Assembly: GCA_947498845.1 (NCBI GenBank)
Contig: CANMLX010000016.1
Location: 1-64,000, forward strand
DNA length: 64,000 nt
Source: an uncultured Flavobacteriaceae bacterium
Lineage (GTDB): Bacteria; Bacteroidota; Bacteroidia; Flavobacteriales; Flavobacteriaceae
Direction of reading: 5' to 3'
Under the pieces are notes generated by a model, which was not told the DNA's origin, searched no databases, and worked only from the letters and a program-made list of their open reading frames with translations. Shown here piece by piece: positions 27,101-34,354 of this stretch (the first letter of the stretch is position 1; every line of letters begins with the position of its first letter). A program made the translations under genes and the position numbers.

Positions 27101-27191
27101 TTTCTCGTAAGAAATTATATTTGGCGGTGTAAAATTGCGGTAGATGAAACAGTTATCCTAAAGAAGTATGTCTACTTTTATGAATTCTGGG

Positions 27192-27212
27192 TCTATATTT
27201 ATAAATTTGGAC
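27192..27212 (+). promoter_or_regulatory. Promoter-region inverted repeat, left copy, with -7 box TAAATTTG
   Basis: The 21 bp beginning TCTATATTTATAAATTT contain the TAAATTTG -7 box (27202-27209) of the TPR-AraC regulator, 19 bp before its ATG. The same sequence recurs in inverted orientation at 28930-28950, directly after the regulator gene, with 20 of 21 matching bases. Confidence 0.65.
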
Positions 27213-27228
27213 TGTTATAAAATATTCG

Positions 27229-28917
27229 ATGCATTTCAAATTCTCTCTTACCATACAAATTCTAGCACTACTGATTTTTCAATCAAGTTTAGGTCAAAAT
27301 GGTATTCCTGATTCATTAAGATATAGATCTTATCAACAGCTTAAAAAGGGGATATCAAAACATATAGACCACAACAATACCTTATGTGCATTATATACAA
27401 AAGCCTATGTAAATAAGGCAAAACAAGAAAGAGACACTGTTAAATTAGCTTTTGGCTATTTATTTAGCTCATATATTTCCAGTTCCAACGAGGTATTAGC
27501 ATACGCAGATAGTATAATTAATATTACTAAAACACATACTGGTTATCAATTTCCAGCTTATGGCTATATGGTAAAAGGAAATTATTACTATGACAAGGGG
27601 GATGAAAAAAAGGCATTAAAGTATTATGCTGTTGCGAATGATTTTGCACTACTGCAAAATAATATTAGTCAACAAATAGAGATAAAGCAATTTATTGGGG
27701 GACTGTATTATTATTTTGGTAATTATAAAGAAGCACTAAAGATATTTAAGGAGCAACTATCGCATATAGAAAACAATCCTGATTCTAATTTTAATAATGA
27801 AATAGACTATCTAACAGTATTAGATGACATATCTGAATCCTATATGAGTGGAAAAATGTTAGACTCGGCTTTGATATATATTAAAAGAGGTATTAACAAA
27901 AGTTTAACCTATAACAATACAGAAATGTATGGGCGTTTTTTATTCAATAGTGGTGTTTATCACTATTCAATGAAAGATTATAATAGTGCTTTAGACAGTC
28001 TAAATAAAGTTGAACCCTTGTTAAAGAATTACAACGATATTTTAGCTTTGTGCTATTATTATAAAGCTAAAGTATATCAAGAAAACGATAAAGAAAAAAG
28101 TATTGATTATCTAAATAAAGTAGATTCCATTTACCAGATAAATAAAATATCATTATTCGAATTAAGGGACGTCTACAAAACGCTTTTTGACTATTATTCT
28201 AAAGAAGGCTCAGAACAAGAACAATTGGAAAGCGTCAAGAAATTAATTAAAATAGACAGCATCCTAGATGTAGATTTTAAGCATATCAATACCAATATCA
28301 TTAAAGATTATGAAGTACCAAAACTTAAGGATGAAAAACATAAATTAGAACAGGAATTATCATACAAAGGTCAACAAAATAAGAGGGGCATAATTTTTGG
28401 ACTAACTTTGTTAAGTATTTGTTTGATTGCTATACTATTACTTTACAAGAGACAACAACGTTACAAAAAACGCTTTAATGACATTATCAATCAGGTGCCT
28501 GAATATAATACTAAAGACTCCACACTAAATACTACAAAACCAGACAAAACCATAAATATTTCCGAAGAAGTTATTAAGCATATTTTAGAACAACTGGATG
28601 ATTTTGAGACAATACATACCTTTAAAAACAATAACATTACCTTAAATCAATTAGCAAAAGATTTTGATACCAATACAGCTTACTTATCTAAAGTGATTAA
28701 CCACTACAAGGACGCTTCGTTTTCTAAATATCTAAATAACCTAAGGGTCGATTATGCAACAAACGCATTAAAGAACAATGCTGCTTTTAGGAAGTATACC
28801 ATTTTAGCCATTGCAGATGAAGTAGGCTTTAATAATCCTGAATCCTTTTCTAAAGCCTTTTATAAAAAAACAGGTATTTACCCATCATACTTTATAAAGA
28901 AATTAAATGCCTCATAG
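27229..28917 (+). CDS. TPR-domain membrane regulator with AraC-type DNA-binding domain
   Basis: A 562-residue protein: signal peptide (about residues 1-22), periplasmic tetratricopeptide-like helices (about 50-360), one transmembrane helix (about 389-406, GLTLLSICLIAILLLYK), and a cytoplasmic AraC-type double helix-turn-helix (about 450-560) with LNQLAKDFDTNTAYLSKVINHY and ILAIADEVGFNNPESFSKAFYKKTGIYPSYF. This layout is common in Flavobacteriaceae, where such proteins sense an external or periplasmic signal and control nearby genes. It is divergent from the membrane-protein operon and directly upstream of the double-glycine peptide gene, so either may be its target. Inverted repeats flank the gene. 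Confidence 0.9.
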   Translation: MHFKFSLTIQILALLIFQSSLGQNGIPDSLRYRSYQQLKKGISKHIDHNNTLCALYTKAYVNKAKQERDTVKLAFGYLFSSYISSSNEVLAYADSIINITKTHTGYQFPAYGYMVKGNYYYDKGDEKKALKYYAVANDFALLQNNISQQIEIKQFIGGLYYYFGNYKEALKIFKEQLSHIENNPDSNFNNEIDYLTVLDDISESYMSGKMLDSALIYIKRGINKSLTYNNTEMYGRFLFNSGVYHYSMKDYNSALDSLNKVEPLLKNYNDILALCYYYKAKVYQENDKEKSIDYLNKVDSIYQINKISLFELRDVYKTLFDYYSKEGSEQEQLESVKKLIKIDSILDVDFKHINTNIIKDYEVPKLKDEKHKLEQELSYKGQQNKRGIIFGLTLLSICLIAILLLYKRQQRYKKRFNDIINQVPEYNTKDSTLNTTKPDKTINISEEVIKHILEQLDDFETIHTFKNNNITLNQLAKDFDTNTAYLSKVINHYKDASFSKYLNNLRVDYATNALKNNAAFRKYTILAIADEVGFNNPESFSKAFYKKTGIYPSYFIKKLNAS

Positions 28918-28929
28918 TATAAAAAACAG

Positions 28930-28950
28930 GTCTAAATTTATAAATATAGA
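28930..28950 (-). promoter_or_regulatory. Inverted repeat, right copy, after the AraC-type regulator
   Basis: GTCTAAATTTATAAATATAG and one further base form the reverse complement of 27192-27212 apart from one base. It lies 75 bp upstream of the double-glycine peptide gene. It is either a second operator for the regulator or the other arm of an invertible segment. Confidence 0.6.
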
Positions 28951-29025
28951 TAACAACCTAGAATTATTAAAGTAAAACCACTCATATTTTCATACATTAG
29001 ATATTCAACATAACAAAATACTCTT

Positions 29026-29205
29026 ATGAAAAAAAAACAAACTTTAGGTAGTTTCACTAAATTTAAAATCAAAAAATCCACATTTATTTTAGGAGGAAAC
29101 CCTTATCCTATTGATCCAGGTTTCCCTATAGAAGATGATGATCCTGACAGAAAAAATCTCACAAAACCTGGTTCTTCTGGTGTTTCGATTAGGCCTATTA
29201 GATAG
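29026..29205 (+). CDS. Double-glycine leader peptide (putative exported peptide precursor)
   Basis: A 59-codon gene. The first 24 residues (MKKKQTLGSFTKFKIKKSTF, then ILGG) form a basic leader ending in Gly-Gly, with hydrophobic residues at -4, -5, -10, -12 and -15, as expected for a C39 peptidase substrate and for Bacteroidota natural-product leaders. The 35-residue remainder is Pro/Asp-rich (NPYPIDPGFPIEDDDPDRKN...) and has no Cys. It is followed by a strong terminator (29225-29259) and preceded by the TPR-AraC regulator. No modification enzyme is adjacent. The C39 exporter at 21404-23593 could process it after Gly24. Confidence 0.7.
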   Translation: MKKKQTLGSFTKFKIKKSTFILGGNPYPIDPGFPIEDDDPDRKNLTKPGSSGVSIRPIR

Positions 29206-29224
29206 TACAACCTCTTATAATCAT

Positions 29225-29259
29225 AAAAAACGCTAAAGTATTTTACTTTAGCGTTTTTT
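29225..29259 (+). terminator. Rho-independent terminator after the double-glycine peptide gene
   Basis: A perfect hairpin, ACGCTAAAGTA/TACTTTAGCGT with A/T tails on both sides, 19 bp after the peptide stop codon. A strong terminator so close to a 59-codon gene supports that gene being real. Confidence 0.9.
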
Positions 29260-29320
29260 CATGCATATTCCAACATAATTTAATACTATTGCAATTGGTA
29301 TAACGTCCTAAACCATTATC

Positions 29321-30370
29321 ATGATTTCGAGAAAAAACGCTGCCATTTCAAAATTTATCATCCATAAAGTTGGTAATAAGTTTAACGACACTAAAAATGC
29401 ATTTTCAAGTAAGGAAGTCGATTTTGATGAGGCCAGTTACGATTTAATGTTACCGTTTTTGTTAAGACCATTTGGCAGCCAAGTACAAAGCTATCGCTTT
29501 AACCACCATGCCGATATTAGCCTAAACGAAATCAACAGTTATGCCACACAGTTGTTTAACGATGAAGCAGTGTTTACAGAAGTATCACAACATATTGTCA
29601 CACATTTATATGAGCAGTCCAACTCTGCAAACATAAAAACAGGAGATGTTTTAGTTGTTTTATTTGAAGGCATTGAGTTTAGGGACATGACCACCAATGC
29701 CATTGGTATTTTTAAAATTGAAAACAAAATCAACTTCTTTCAAACCTACCTAGAAAATAACAGTTATGATGTATTGGTACAAAAAGGGATTAGTTCTAAA
29801 AAAGTAGATAAAGGCTGCTTAATTTTAAACCAGAGTGATACCGAAGGGAACATTATTTTAAGTGTAGACAATAATAGTTACGATGCCCAATATTGGATTA
29901 ATCACTTTTTAAATATAAAATATGCCGACGATGCCAACAACCACACCCAACAGTATATAGAACTCTGTAAAGATTTTTCTACCGAAATTTTAAAAGCCGA
30001 CTATGGCGCACAGGAACAAAACGTTTTTTTAGCTAAAACCATAGACCATTTTAAAGAAAATGAGATTGTAAATGTAGAACGTTTTAAAGAAGATATTTTT
30101 GAAGATGAAAAAAGCATTAGGCTTTTTGAAGATTATAAAAAAGTATATGAAGGGGAACAAAACGTAGTGATTAGGAATCAGTTTGATGTCGCCGAAGCCG
30201 TAGTAAACAAAGAAAAACGTAAAATAAAAACCGATATTAAGCTAGACACCAACATACAAATTAAACTGGACATTGACGCCCCCGATGCCTCCACAGAATA
30301 TTTGGAACGTGGTTACGATAATGAAAAGAAAATGCATTACTATAAAGTATTCTTTAATGCAGAGGCTTGA
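29321..30370 (+). CDS. Nucleoid-associated protein (37-kDa, NdpA/YejK family)
   Basis: A 349-residue protein that matches the bacterial 37-kDa nucleoid-associated family along its length: ISRKNAAISKFIIHKVGNK at the start, GDVLVVLFEGIEF and IGIFKIENKINFFQT in the first half, and YWINHFLNIKYADD...IELCKDF in the second. It is expected to bind DNA or the nucleoid; the exact role is not well established. It is monocistronic, between a terminator and a tract of simple repeats. Confidence 0.88.
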   Translation: MISRKNAAISKFIIHKVGNKFNDTKNAFSSKEVDFDEASYDLMLPFLLRPFGSQVQSYRFNHHADISLNEINSYATQLFNDEAVFTEVSQHIVTHLYEQSNSANIKTGDVLVVLFEGIEFRDMTTNAIGIFKIENKINFFQTYLENNSYDVLVQKGISSKKVDKGCLILNQSDTEGNIILSVDNNSYDAQYWINHFLNIKYADDANNHTQQYIELCKDFSTEILKADYGAQEQNVFLAKTIDHFKENEIVNVERFKEDIFEDEKSIRLFEDYKKVYEGEQNVVIRNQFDVAEAVVNKEKRKIKTDIKLDTNIQIKLDIDAPDASTEYLERGYDNEKKMHYYKVFFNAEA

Positions 30371-30610
30371 TGGCTTTTAGTTGTTAGTCGTTAGTCGTTA
30401 GTTGGTAGTACTTAGTATTTTAGTTTGCAGTGCTCAGTTGGCAGTGCTCAGTTTTCAGTTGGCTGCTTTCGATCATCCGTCATTGGTCTTTGGTCATCGG
30501 TCATTAATTGAGTGCTTAGTATTCAGTTTGCAGCTTTCGGTCATCGGTCATTGGTCATCCGTCATTGGTCATCCGTCATCCGTCATCTACCACCAGTCCA
30601 ATTATCAATA
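30371..30610. repeat. Degenerate tandem repeats (TTAGTCG / GGTCATCCGTCATT types)
   Basis: After the nucleoid-associated protein stop codon comes TTAGTCGTTAGTCGTTAGTTGG, then many variants of GGTCATCGGTCATT and CAGTTTGCAGTGCTCAG. The tract is repeat-derived; the 83-codon open frame across it (30402-30653) is a by-product. Similar tracts occur at 31148-31260 and 63940-64000. Confidence 0.85.
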
Positions 30611-30673
30611 TTCAGTTTTCAATCTAACTTTTTATATTAGTAGTTCCTTTTAGCCAAAAACCAACAAAAAACC

Positions 30674-31147
30674 ATGCAGCAACACATAAACATACTAATC
30701 GACAGACTAAACGATGCCTTTAGAGGGAAAACCTGGTATGGCATTTCTTTTATCGATAAAGTTAATGATATCGATTGGACTATTGTAAACAAAACGCCTT
30801 TTGAGTCGGCTAACTCCATTGCAAAACTTGTAAAACATTGTATGAACTGGCGGTATTTTGCTATCGAAAAATTAAACGGTAATGCCACATTCGATATTGA
30901 ACTCAACACACCTCAAGACTGGACAGAAATTACCATTACATCTCAAAAAGATTGGACCGATTTGGTTACTGAACTAAAACGTACCCAACAAGGCATAACA
31001 ACTATTCTAAGCACAAAAAACGATGCCTTTTTAGATAAAACTGTTCCTGGAAAACCTTATAATTTTCTCTATTTAATAGAAGGCGTTATACAACATGATG
31101 TTTATCACTTAGGGCAAATTGCTATTGTAGAAAAACTAAGTAGGTAG
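30674..31147 (+). CDS. DinB-like four-helix metal-binding protein
   Basis: A 157-residue protein of the DinB/YfiT-like superfamily: four helices with probable metal-ligand histidines in LVKHCMNW (first helix-pair) and GVIQHDVYHLGQIAI near the C-terminus. Members include thiol-dependent transferases, but the substrate here is unknown. It lies between two repeat tracts and stands alone. Confidence 0.85.
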   Translation: MQQHINILIDRLNDAFRGKTWYGISFIDKVNDIDWTIVNKTPFESANSIAKLVKHCMNWRYFAIEKLNGNATFDIELNTPQDWTEITITSQKDWTDLVTELKRTQQGITTILSTKNDAFLDKTVPGKPYNFLYLIEGVIQHDVYHLGQIAIVEKLSR

Positions 31148-31260
31148 TTATTGGTTGATGGTTTTTAGTTGTTAGTCACTAGTTGGTAGTATTTAGTTGG
31201 CAGTACTCAGTGATCTGTTGGCAGTACTTAGCATTTAGTTTTCGATCATTGGTCAATTCG
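31148..31260. repeat. Degenerate TTAGT/GGCAGTACTCAGT repeats
   Basis: A tract of the same kind as at 30371-30610 (TTAGTTGTTAGTCACTAGTTGG, GGCAGTACTCAGTG, GGCAGTACTTAGC). It directly follows the DinB-like gene. Non-coding. Confidence 0.8.
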
Positions 31261-31368
31261 ATATCACAAGTGTTTGATTTTCAAAACTATAACAACAAAT
31301 CAGGTTATTAGAATTTAAATAGAAATCATGTTAATTTACCTGAGTTCGATTAATATCTAGATCTTTAC

Positions 31369-31376
31369 TATTTTTG
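31369..31376 (+). promoter_or_regulatory. -7 promoter box TATTTTTG of tadA
   Basis: Perfect TAnnTTTG match ending 5 bp before the tadA ATG, so the mRNA probably starts at or next to the start codon. The same compact arrangement is seen at rnhB. Confidence 0.5.
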
Positions 31377-31381
31377 CTCGT

Positions 31382-31831
31382 ATGATAGATCCTTACGATG
31401 ATTTGTACTTTATGAAAAAAGCGCTTCAAGAGGCAGAATTTGCTCTTGAAAAAGGTGAAGTTCCTATTGGCGCTGTAATTGTAATTGACAATAAAATTAT
31501 TGCACGAGGGCATAACCTCACAGAAACCTTAACCGATGTCACCGCCCATGCCGAAATGCAAGCCATAACAGCAGCCGCAAATTTTTTAGGTGGAAAATAC
31601 CTTAAAGGCTGTACCTTATATGTTACGTTAGAGCCTTGCCAAATGTGTGCTGGAGCGTTGTATTGGACTCAAATATCCAAAATAGTATATGGTGCAAGAG
31701 ATTTAGAACGTGGGTGTATTAACTTAAACACAAAACTACATCCTAAAACAAACATTGTGGGAGGTGTTATGGAAAAAGAAGCGAGTGAAATGATTAAGCA
31801 TTTTTTTATTACTAAAAGAAACTTAAACTAA
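31382..31831 (+). CDS. tadA: tRNA adenosine(34) deaminase
   Basis: A 149-residue zinc deaminase that converts A34 to inosine in tRNA-Arg(ACG). The active site is complete: His56 and Glu58 in TAHAEMQA, and Cys86 and Cys89 in EPCQMC. The N-terminus MIDPYDDLYFMKKALQEAE matches flavobacterial TadA proteins, so the first ATG is kept although it lies only 5 bp after the promoter box. It converges with the small membrane-protein gene at 31839. Confidence 0.93.
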   Translation: MIDPYDDLYFMKKALQEAEFALEKGEVPIGAVIVIDNKIIARGHNLTETLTDVTAHAEMQAITAAANFLGGKYLKGCTLYVTLEPCQMCAGALYWTQISKIVYGARDLERGCINLNTKLHPKTNIVGGVMEKEASEMIKHFFITKRNLN

Positions 31832-31838
31832 ACATTTT

Positions 31839-32063
31839 TTACCTTTGATTTTCTCGCATTTTATCTAAATTCTCTTTGGTTAACATATAATCCTTAATGT
31901 CTTTGTCTTTCCAACGGTAATAAGCGAATAAGGGAAACACGATAAAAAACAAAAGCATCACACCAAAACCAATAAGTTTTTGTGAGTAGTCTACAGATAG
32001 TATAAGGCCTGTTAAAATTAATCCAAAAGCTATTAAAGCCAGAATAAGAGTTAGATACTTCAT
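31839..32063 (-). CDS. Small two-span membrane protein (74 aa)
   Basis: A 74-residue protein with two hydrophobic helices (about residues 4-23 and 30-48) and a charged, lysine-rich tail (YRWKDKDIKDYMLTKENLDKMRENQR). It is conserved in style with small flavobacterial membrane proteins but not assigned to a family. It ends 7 bp from the convergent tadA and starts 34 bp after the DUF1801 gene, so it is probably the last gene of the ClC-DUF1801 transcript. Confidence 0.75.
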   Translation of the reverse strand: MKYLTLILALIAFGLILTGLILSVDYSQKLIGFGVMLLFFIVFPLFAYYRWKDKDIKDYMLTKENLDKMRENQR

Positions 32064-32097
32064 TTTACAAAGATAATAAAGAACTTACGTTTTAAAA

Positions 32098-32526
32098 CTA
32101 AAGCCCCAATGTAGGTAAATGTTTTACTTTATGGTAAGTTAGTGCCGCTGTAATACAGCTTGTTAATACCTCTTTAGGAATAGCATCATTTAATTCGAAA
32201 ACTATAGCTCTAGAGCCTTCAAACGTTAATATATCTTTATACAATAGCCTAAAAGTAGGCACTAATTTACTAGTACATTGAAAGTACATAGCATATTGTG
32301 TTTTTACCTTAGATTTCCAGTTTATTCTAATAGTACTGCCGTATTTTGTAAGGTAGCTTGGTTCTCCCCATTTTAAAGTTTCTTCAAGAGAAGCAACAGA
32401 TTCTAGACTATTAGCTGTGGCTATAATTAGCGTTCTAAGATCTTCAAGTTTTTGCCTCACATTATTAGGATAAGTATTAAAAACTTCTGTAACTTTTGGG
32501 TTGACAATTAATTTTAAATCTTTCAT
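32098..32526 (-). CDS. DUF1801-family protein
   Basis: A 142-residue YdhG-like protein of the DUF1801 family: EVFNTYPNNVRQKLEDLRTLI at the start, ETLKWGEPSYLTKYGSTIRINWK in the middle, and YAMYFQC with a conserved hydrophobic core. The function is unknown. The start codon overlaps the ClC stop codon as TAATG (32524-32528), so translation is coupled to the channel gene. Confidence 0.88.
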   Translation of the reverse strand: MKDLKLIVNPKVTEVFNTYPNNVRQKLEDLRTLIIATANSLESVASLEETLKWGEPSYLTKYGSTIRINWKSKVKTQYAMYFQCTSKLVPTFRLLYKDILTFEGSRAIVFELNDAIPKEVLTSCITAALTYHKVKHLPTLGL

Positions 32527-34304
32527 TAATGAGTTACATTTATTAGTTGTCTTCTGTAAGCTGTTAATAATTTAGATTTAGAAATATAACCATAATATTT
32601 CCCTTGCTTAATTACAGGTAAATTCCAGGCGCCTGTAGTTTTAAACTTTGCCATAATAGCACTCATAGAATCTTTATCATAATTAATAATATCGGCATCA
32701 GCTTTCATAAGATTAGCAACATCTACTTTATCATATAAATCCTTGTTAAACATAATATGTCTAATATCATCCAAACGAATAACGCCTAAAAATTCATGCG
32801 CTTCATTAACTACTGGAAAGTGATTTCTTGAAGATTTTGCCACGGCATTTTCCAAGATTTCTCCCAATTTCATTTCAGGATTGAGCATTATAAAATTCGT
32901 TTCAATCACCTTGTCAATCTCAAGCATCATAAGTACATTTTTGTCTTTATCATGTGTAATAAGTTCACCGCGTCTTGCCAATTTTAAAGTATAGATTGAG
33001 TGAGACACATAGTATTTAGTGATAGCGAATGATATGGCAACAACGAGCATTAATGGTACAAATAATTCATAGCCTCCTGTAATTTCAGCAATTAAAAAAA
33101 TTGCAGTAAGTGGAGCATGCAACACCCCAGCCATAAGACCAGACATACCTATTAATGTAAAGTTAGATTCAGACACGTGAAAATCCAATCCTAAATTATT
33201 AATTACTTTGGCAAAAGCATTACCAAGAGTGCTACCCATTACTAAGGTTGGGATAAAAACACCACCAACGCCACCTGCTCCAAATGTTGTTGTCATGGCT
33301 ATAGCTTTAAACAACGCAATTCCCAAAAGAAGTGCTATAACAATCCAGATGTTATCTAAATTTAAATTAAAAGGGGTATAGCCTATAGCTGCCAAATGAT
33401 CGCCTTTTAAAAGATTATTCATAACGCCATACCCTTCACCATGAAGTGGTGGTATAATGTACAACATTGTACCAATAGCAAGCCCTCCTATTAAAAGGCG
33501 TTTAGCACGACTTTCAAACTGTTTAAAATAATTAGTGATTCCAAAAAATACTTTTGAATAGTATACAGACATAAATCCTGTGACTATTCCTAAAAGTGTA
33601 TAAAAAACAATATCATTAATTTCGAATTTGTCGGTCAATTCAAATCGTAACAACACATCTGTTCCTAAAAAAAAGTAAGAAGTAATTACTGCTGAAACCG
33701 ATGCTAACAATAAAGGCACTAAAGATGCAAAAGCGATATCTAAGCTAAAGATTTCTATAGCAAAAACTATGGCTGCAATAGGGGCTTTAAACATCGATGC
33801 CATAGCACCTGCTGTGGCACAACCAATAAGCAGCATTCTGGTTTTTGTATTCATATGAAACAGTCTAGCTGCATTAGATCCTAAAGCTGATCCAACACTT
33901 ACTGCAGGCCCTTGCAACCCAACAGAGCCACCAAACGCTACCGTTAAAGGCGCTGTTATTAATGCTGCATAGATGTTATATCTTGGAATAATCCCGTTTA
34001 ACTTAGAAATAGCATGAAGTGTTGTAGATATCCCATGACCTATATGTGTTTTTAACCAGGTTTGTTTAATAATATAGACTAATAGCAACCCTATTATGGG
34101 TAGAATAAAATAGAATGAATGGTAATCTTTAAACACATAGGAGTCAAAATAATAACTAATTGCATGGGTAAGGTTTTTTAGTACTACAGTACCTATTCCT
34201 GCTAAAAACCCCACCAAAATACTTAAAAGATATACAAATTGCTGCTCTGAAATGTGCTTGTACTTCCAGATTAAAAATTTGCGTAAAATGCCTTTAAAAC
34301 TCAT
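32526..34304 (-). CDS. ClC-family chloride transporter/channel with tandem CBS domains
   Basis: A 592-residue ClC protein: about ten membrane helices (residues 25-430) and two C-terminal CBS domains (about 450-580) that usually bind nucleotides. ClC landmarks are visible: GHGISTTLHA (90-98 region), GGSVGLQGPAVSVGSALGSN (125-144) and GAGGVGGVFIPTLVMGS. The external gating glutamate of the G-x-E-G-P motif is Gln131 (codon CAA) here. In studied ClC antiporters loss of this glutamate uncouples proton exchange and leaves passive chloride flow, so this protein may act as a channel. It follows the aspS terminator. Confidence 0.9.
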   Translation of the reverse strand: MSFKGILRKFLIWKYKHISEQQFVYLLSILVGFLAGIGTVVLKNLTHAISYYFDSYVFKDYHSFYFILPIIGLLLVYIIKQTWLKTHIGHGISTTLHAISKLNGIIPRYNIYAALITAPLTVAFGGSVGLQGPAVSVGSALGSNAARLFHMNTKTRMLLIGCATAGAMASMFKAPIAAIVFAIEIFSLDIAFASLVPLLLASVSAVITSYFFLGTDVLLRFELTDKFEINDIVFYTLLGIVTGFMSVYYSKVFFGITNYFKQFESRAKRLLIGGLAIGTMLYIIPPLHGEGYGVMNNLLKGDHLAAIGYTPFNLNLDNIWIVIALLLGIALFKAIAMTTTFGAGGVGGVFIPTLVMGSTLGNAFAKVINNLGLDFHVSESNFTLIGMSGLMAGVLHAPLTAIFLIAEITGGYELFVPLMLVVAISFAITKYYVSHSIYTLKLARRGELITHDKDKNVLMMLEIDKVIETNFIMLNPEMKLGEILENAVAKSSRNHFPVVNEAHEFLGVIRLDDIRHIMFNKDLYDKVDVANLMKADADIINYDKDSMSAIMAKFKTTGAWNLPVIKQGKYYGYISKSKLLTAYRRQLINVTH

Positions 34305-34327
34305 AGCGGGTATATAAAGCTAATAAA

Positions 34328-34350
34328 AAATCCTGCAATAAGCAGGATTT
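34328..34350 (-). terminator. Terminator after aspS
   Basis: AAATCCTGC/GCAGGATTT hairpin with a 5-nt loop, followed on the minus strand by TTTTTATTA. It ends just after the aspS stop codon and before the ClC gene, separating the two leftward genes. Confidence 0.8.
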
Positions 34351-34354
34351 AGTT

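Noticed and set aside
30402..30653. 83-codon open frame on the plus strand
   Set aside because: It lies wholly across degenerate repeats (HRSL, VIGH, SSVIGH repeats in translation) and has no gene-like composition.
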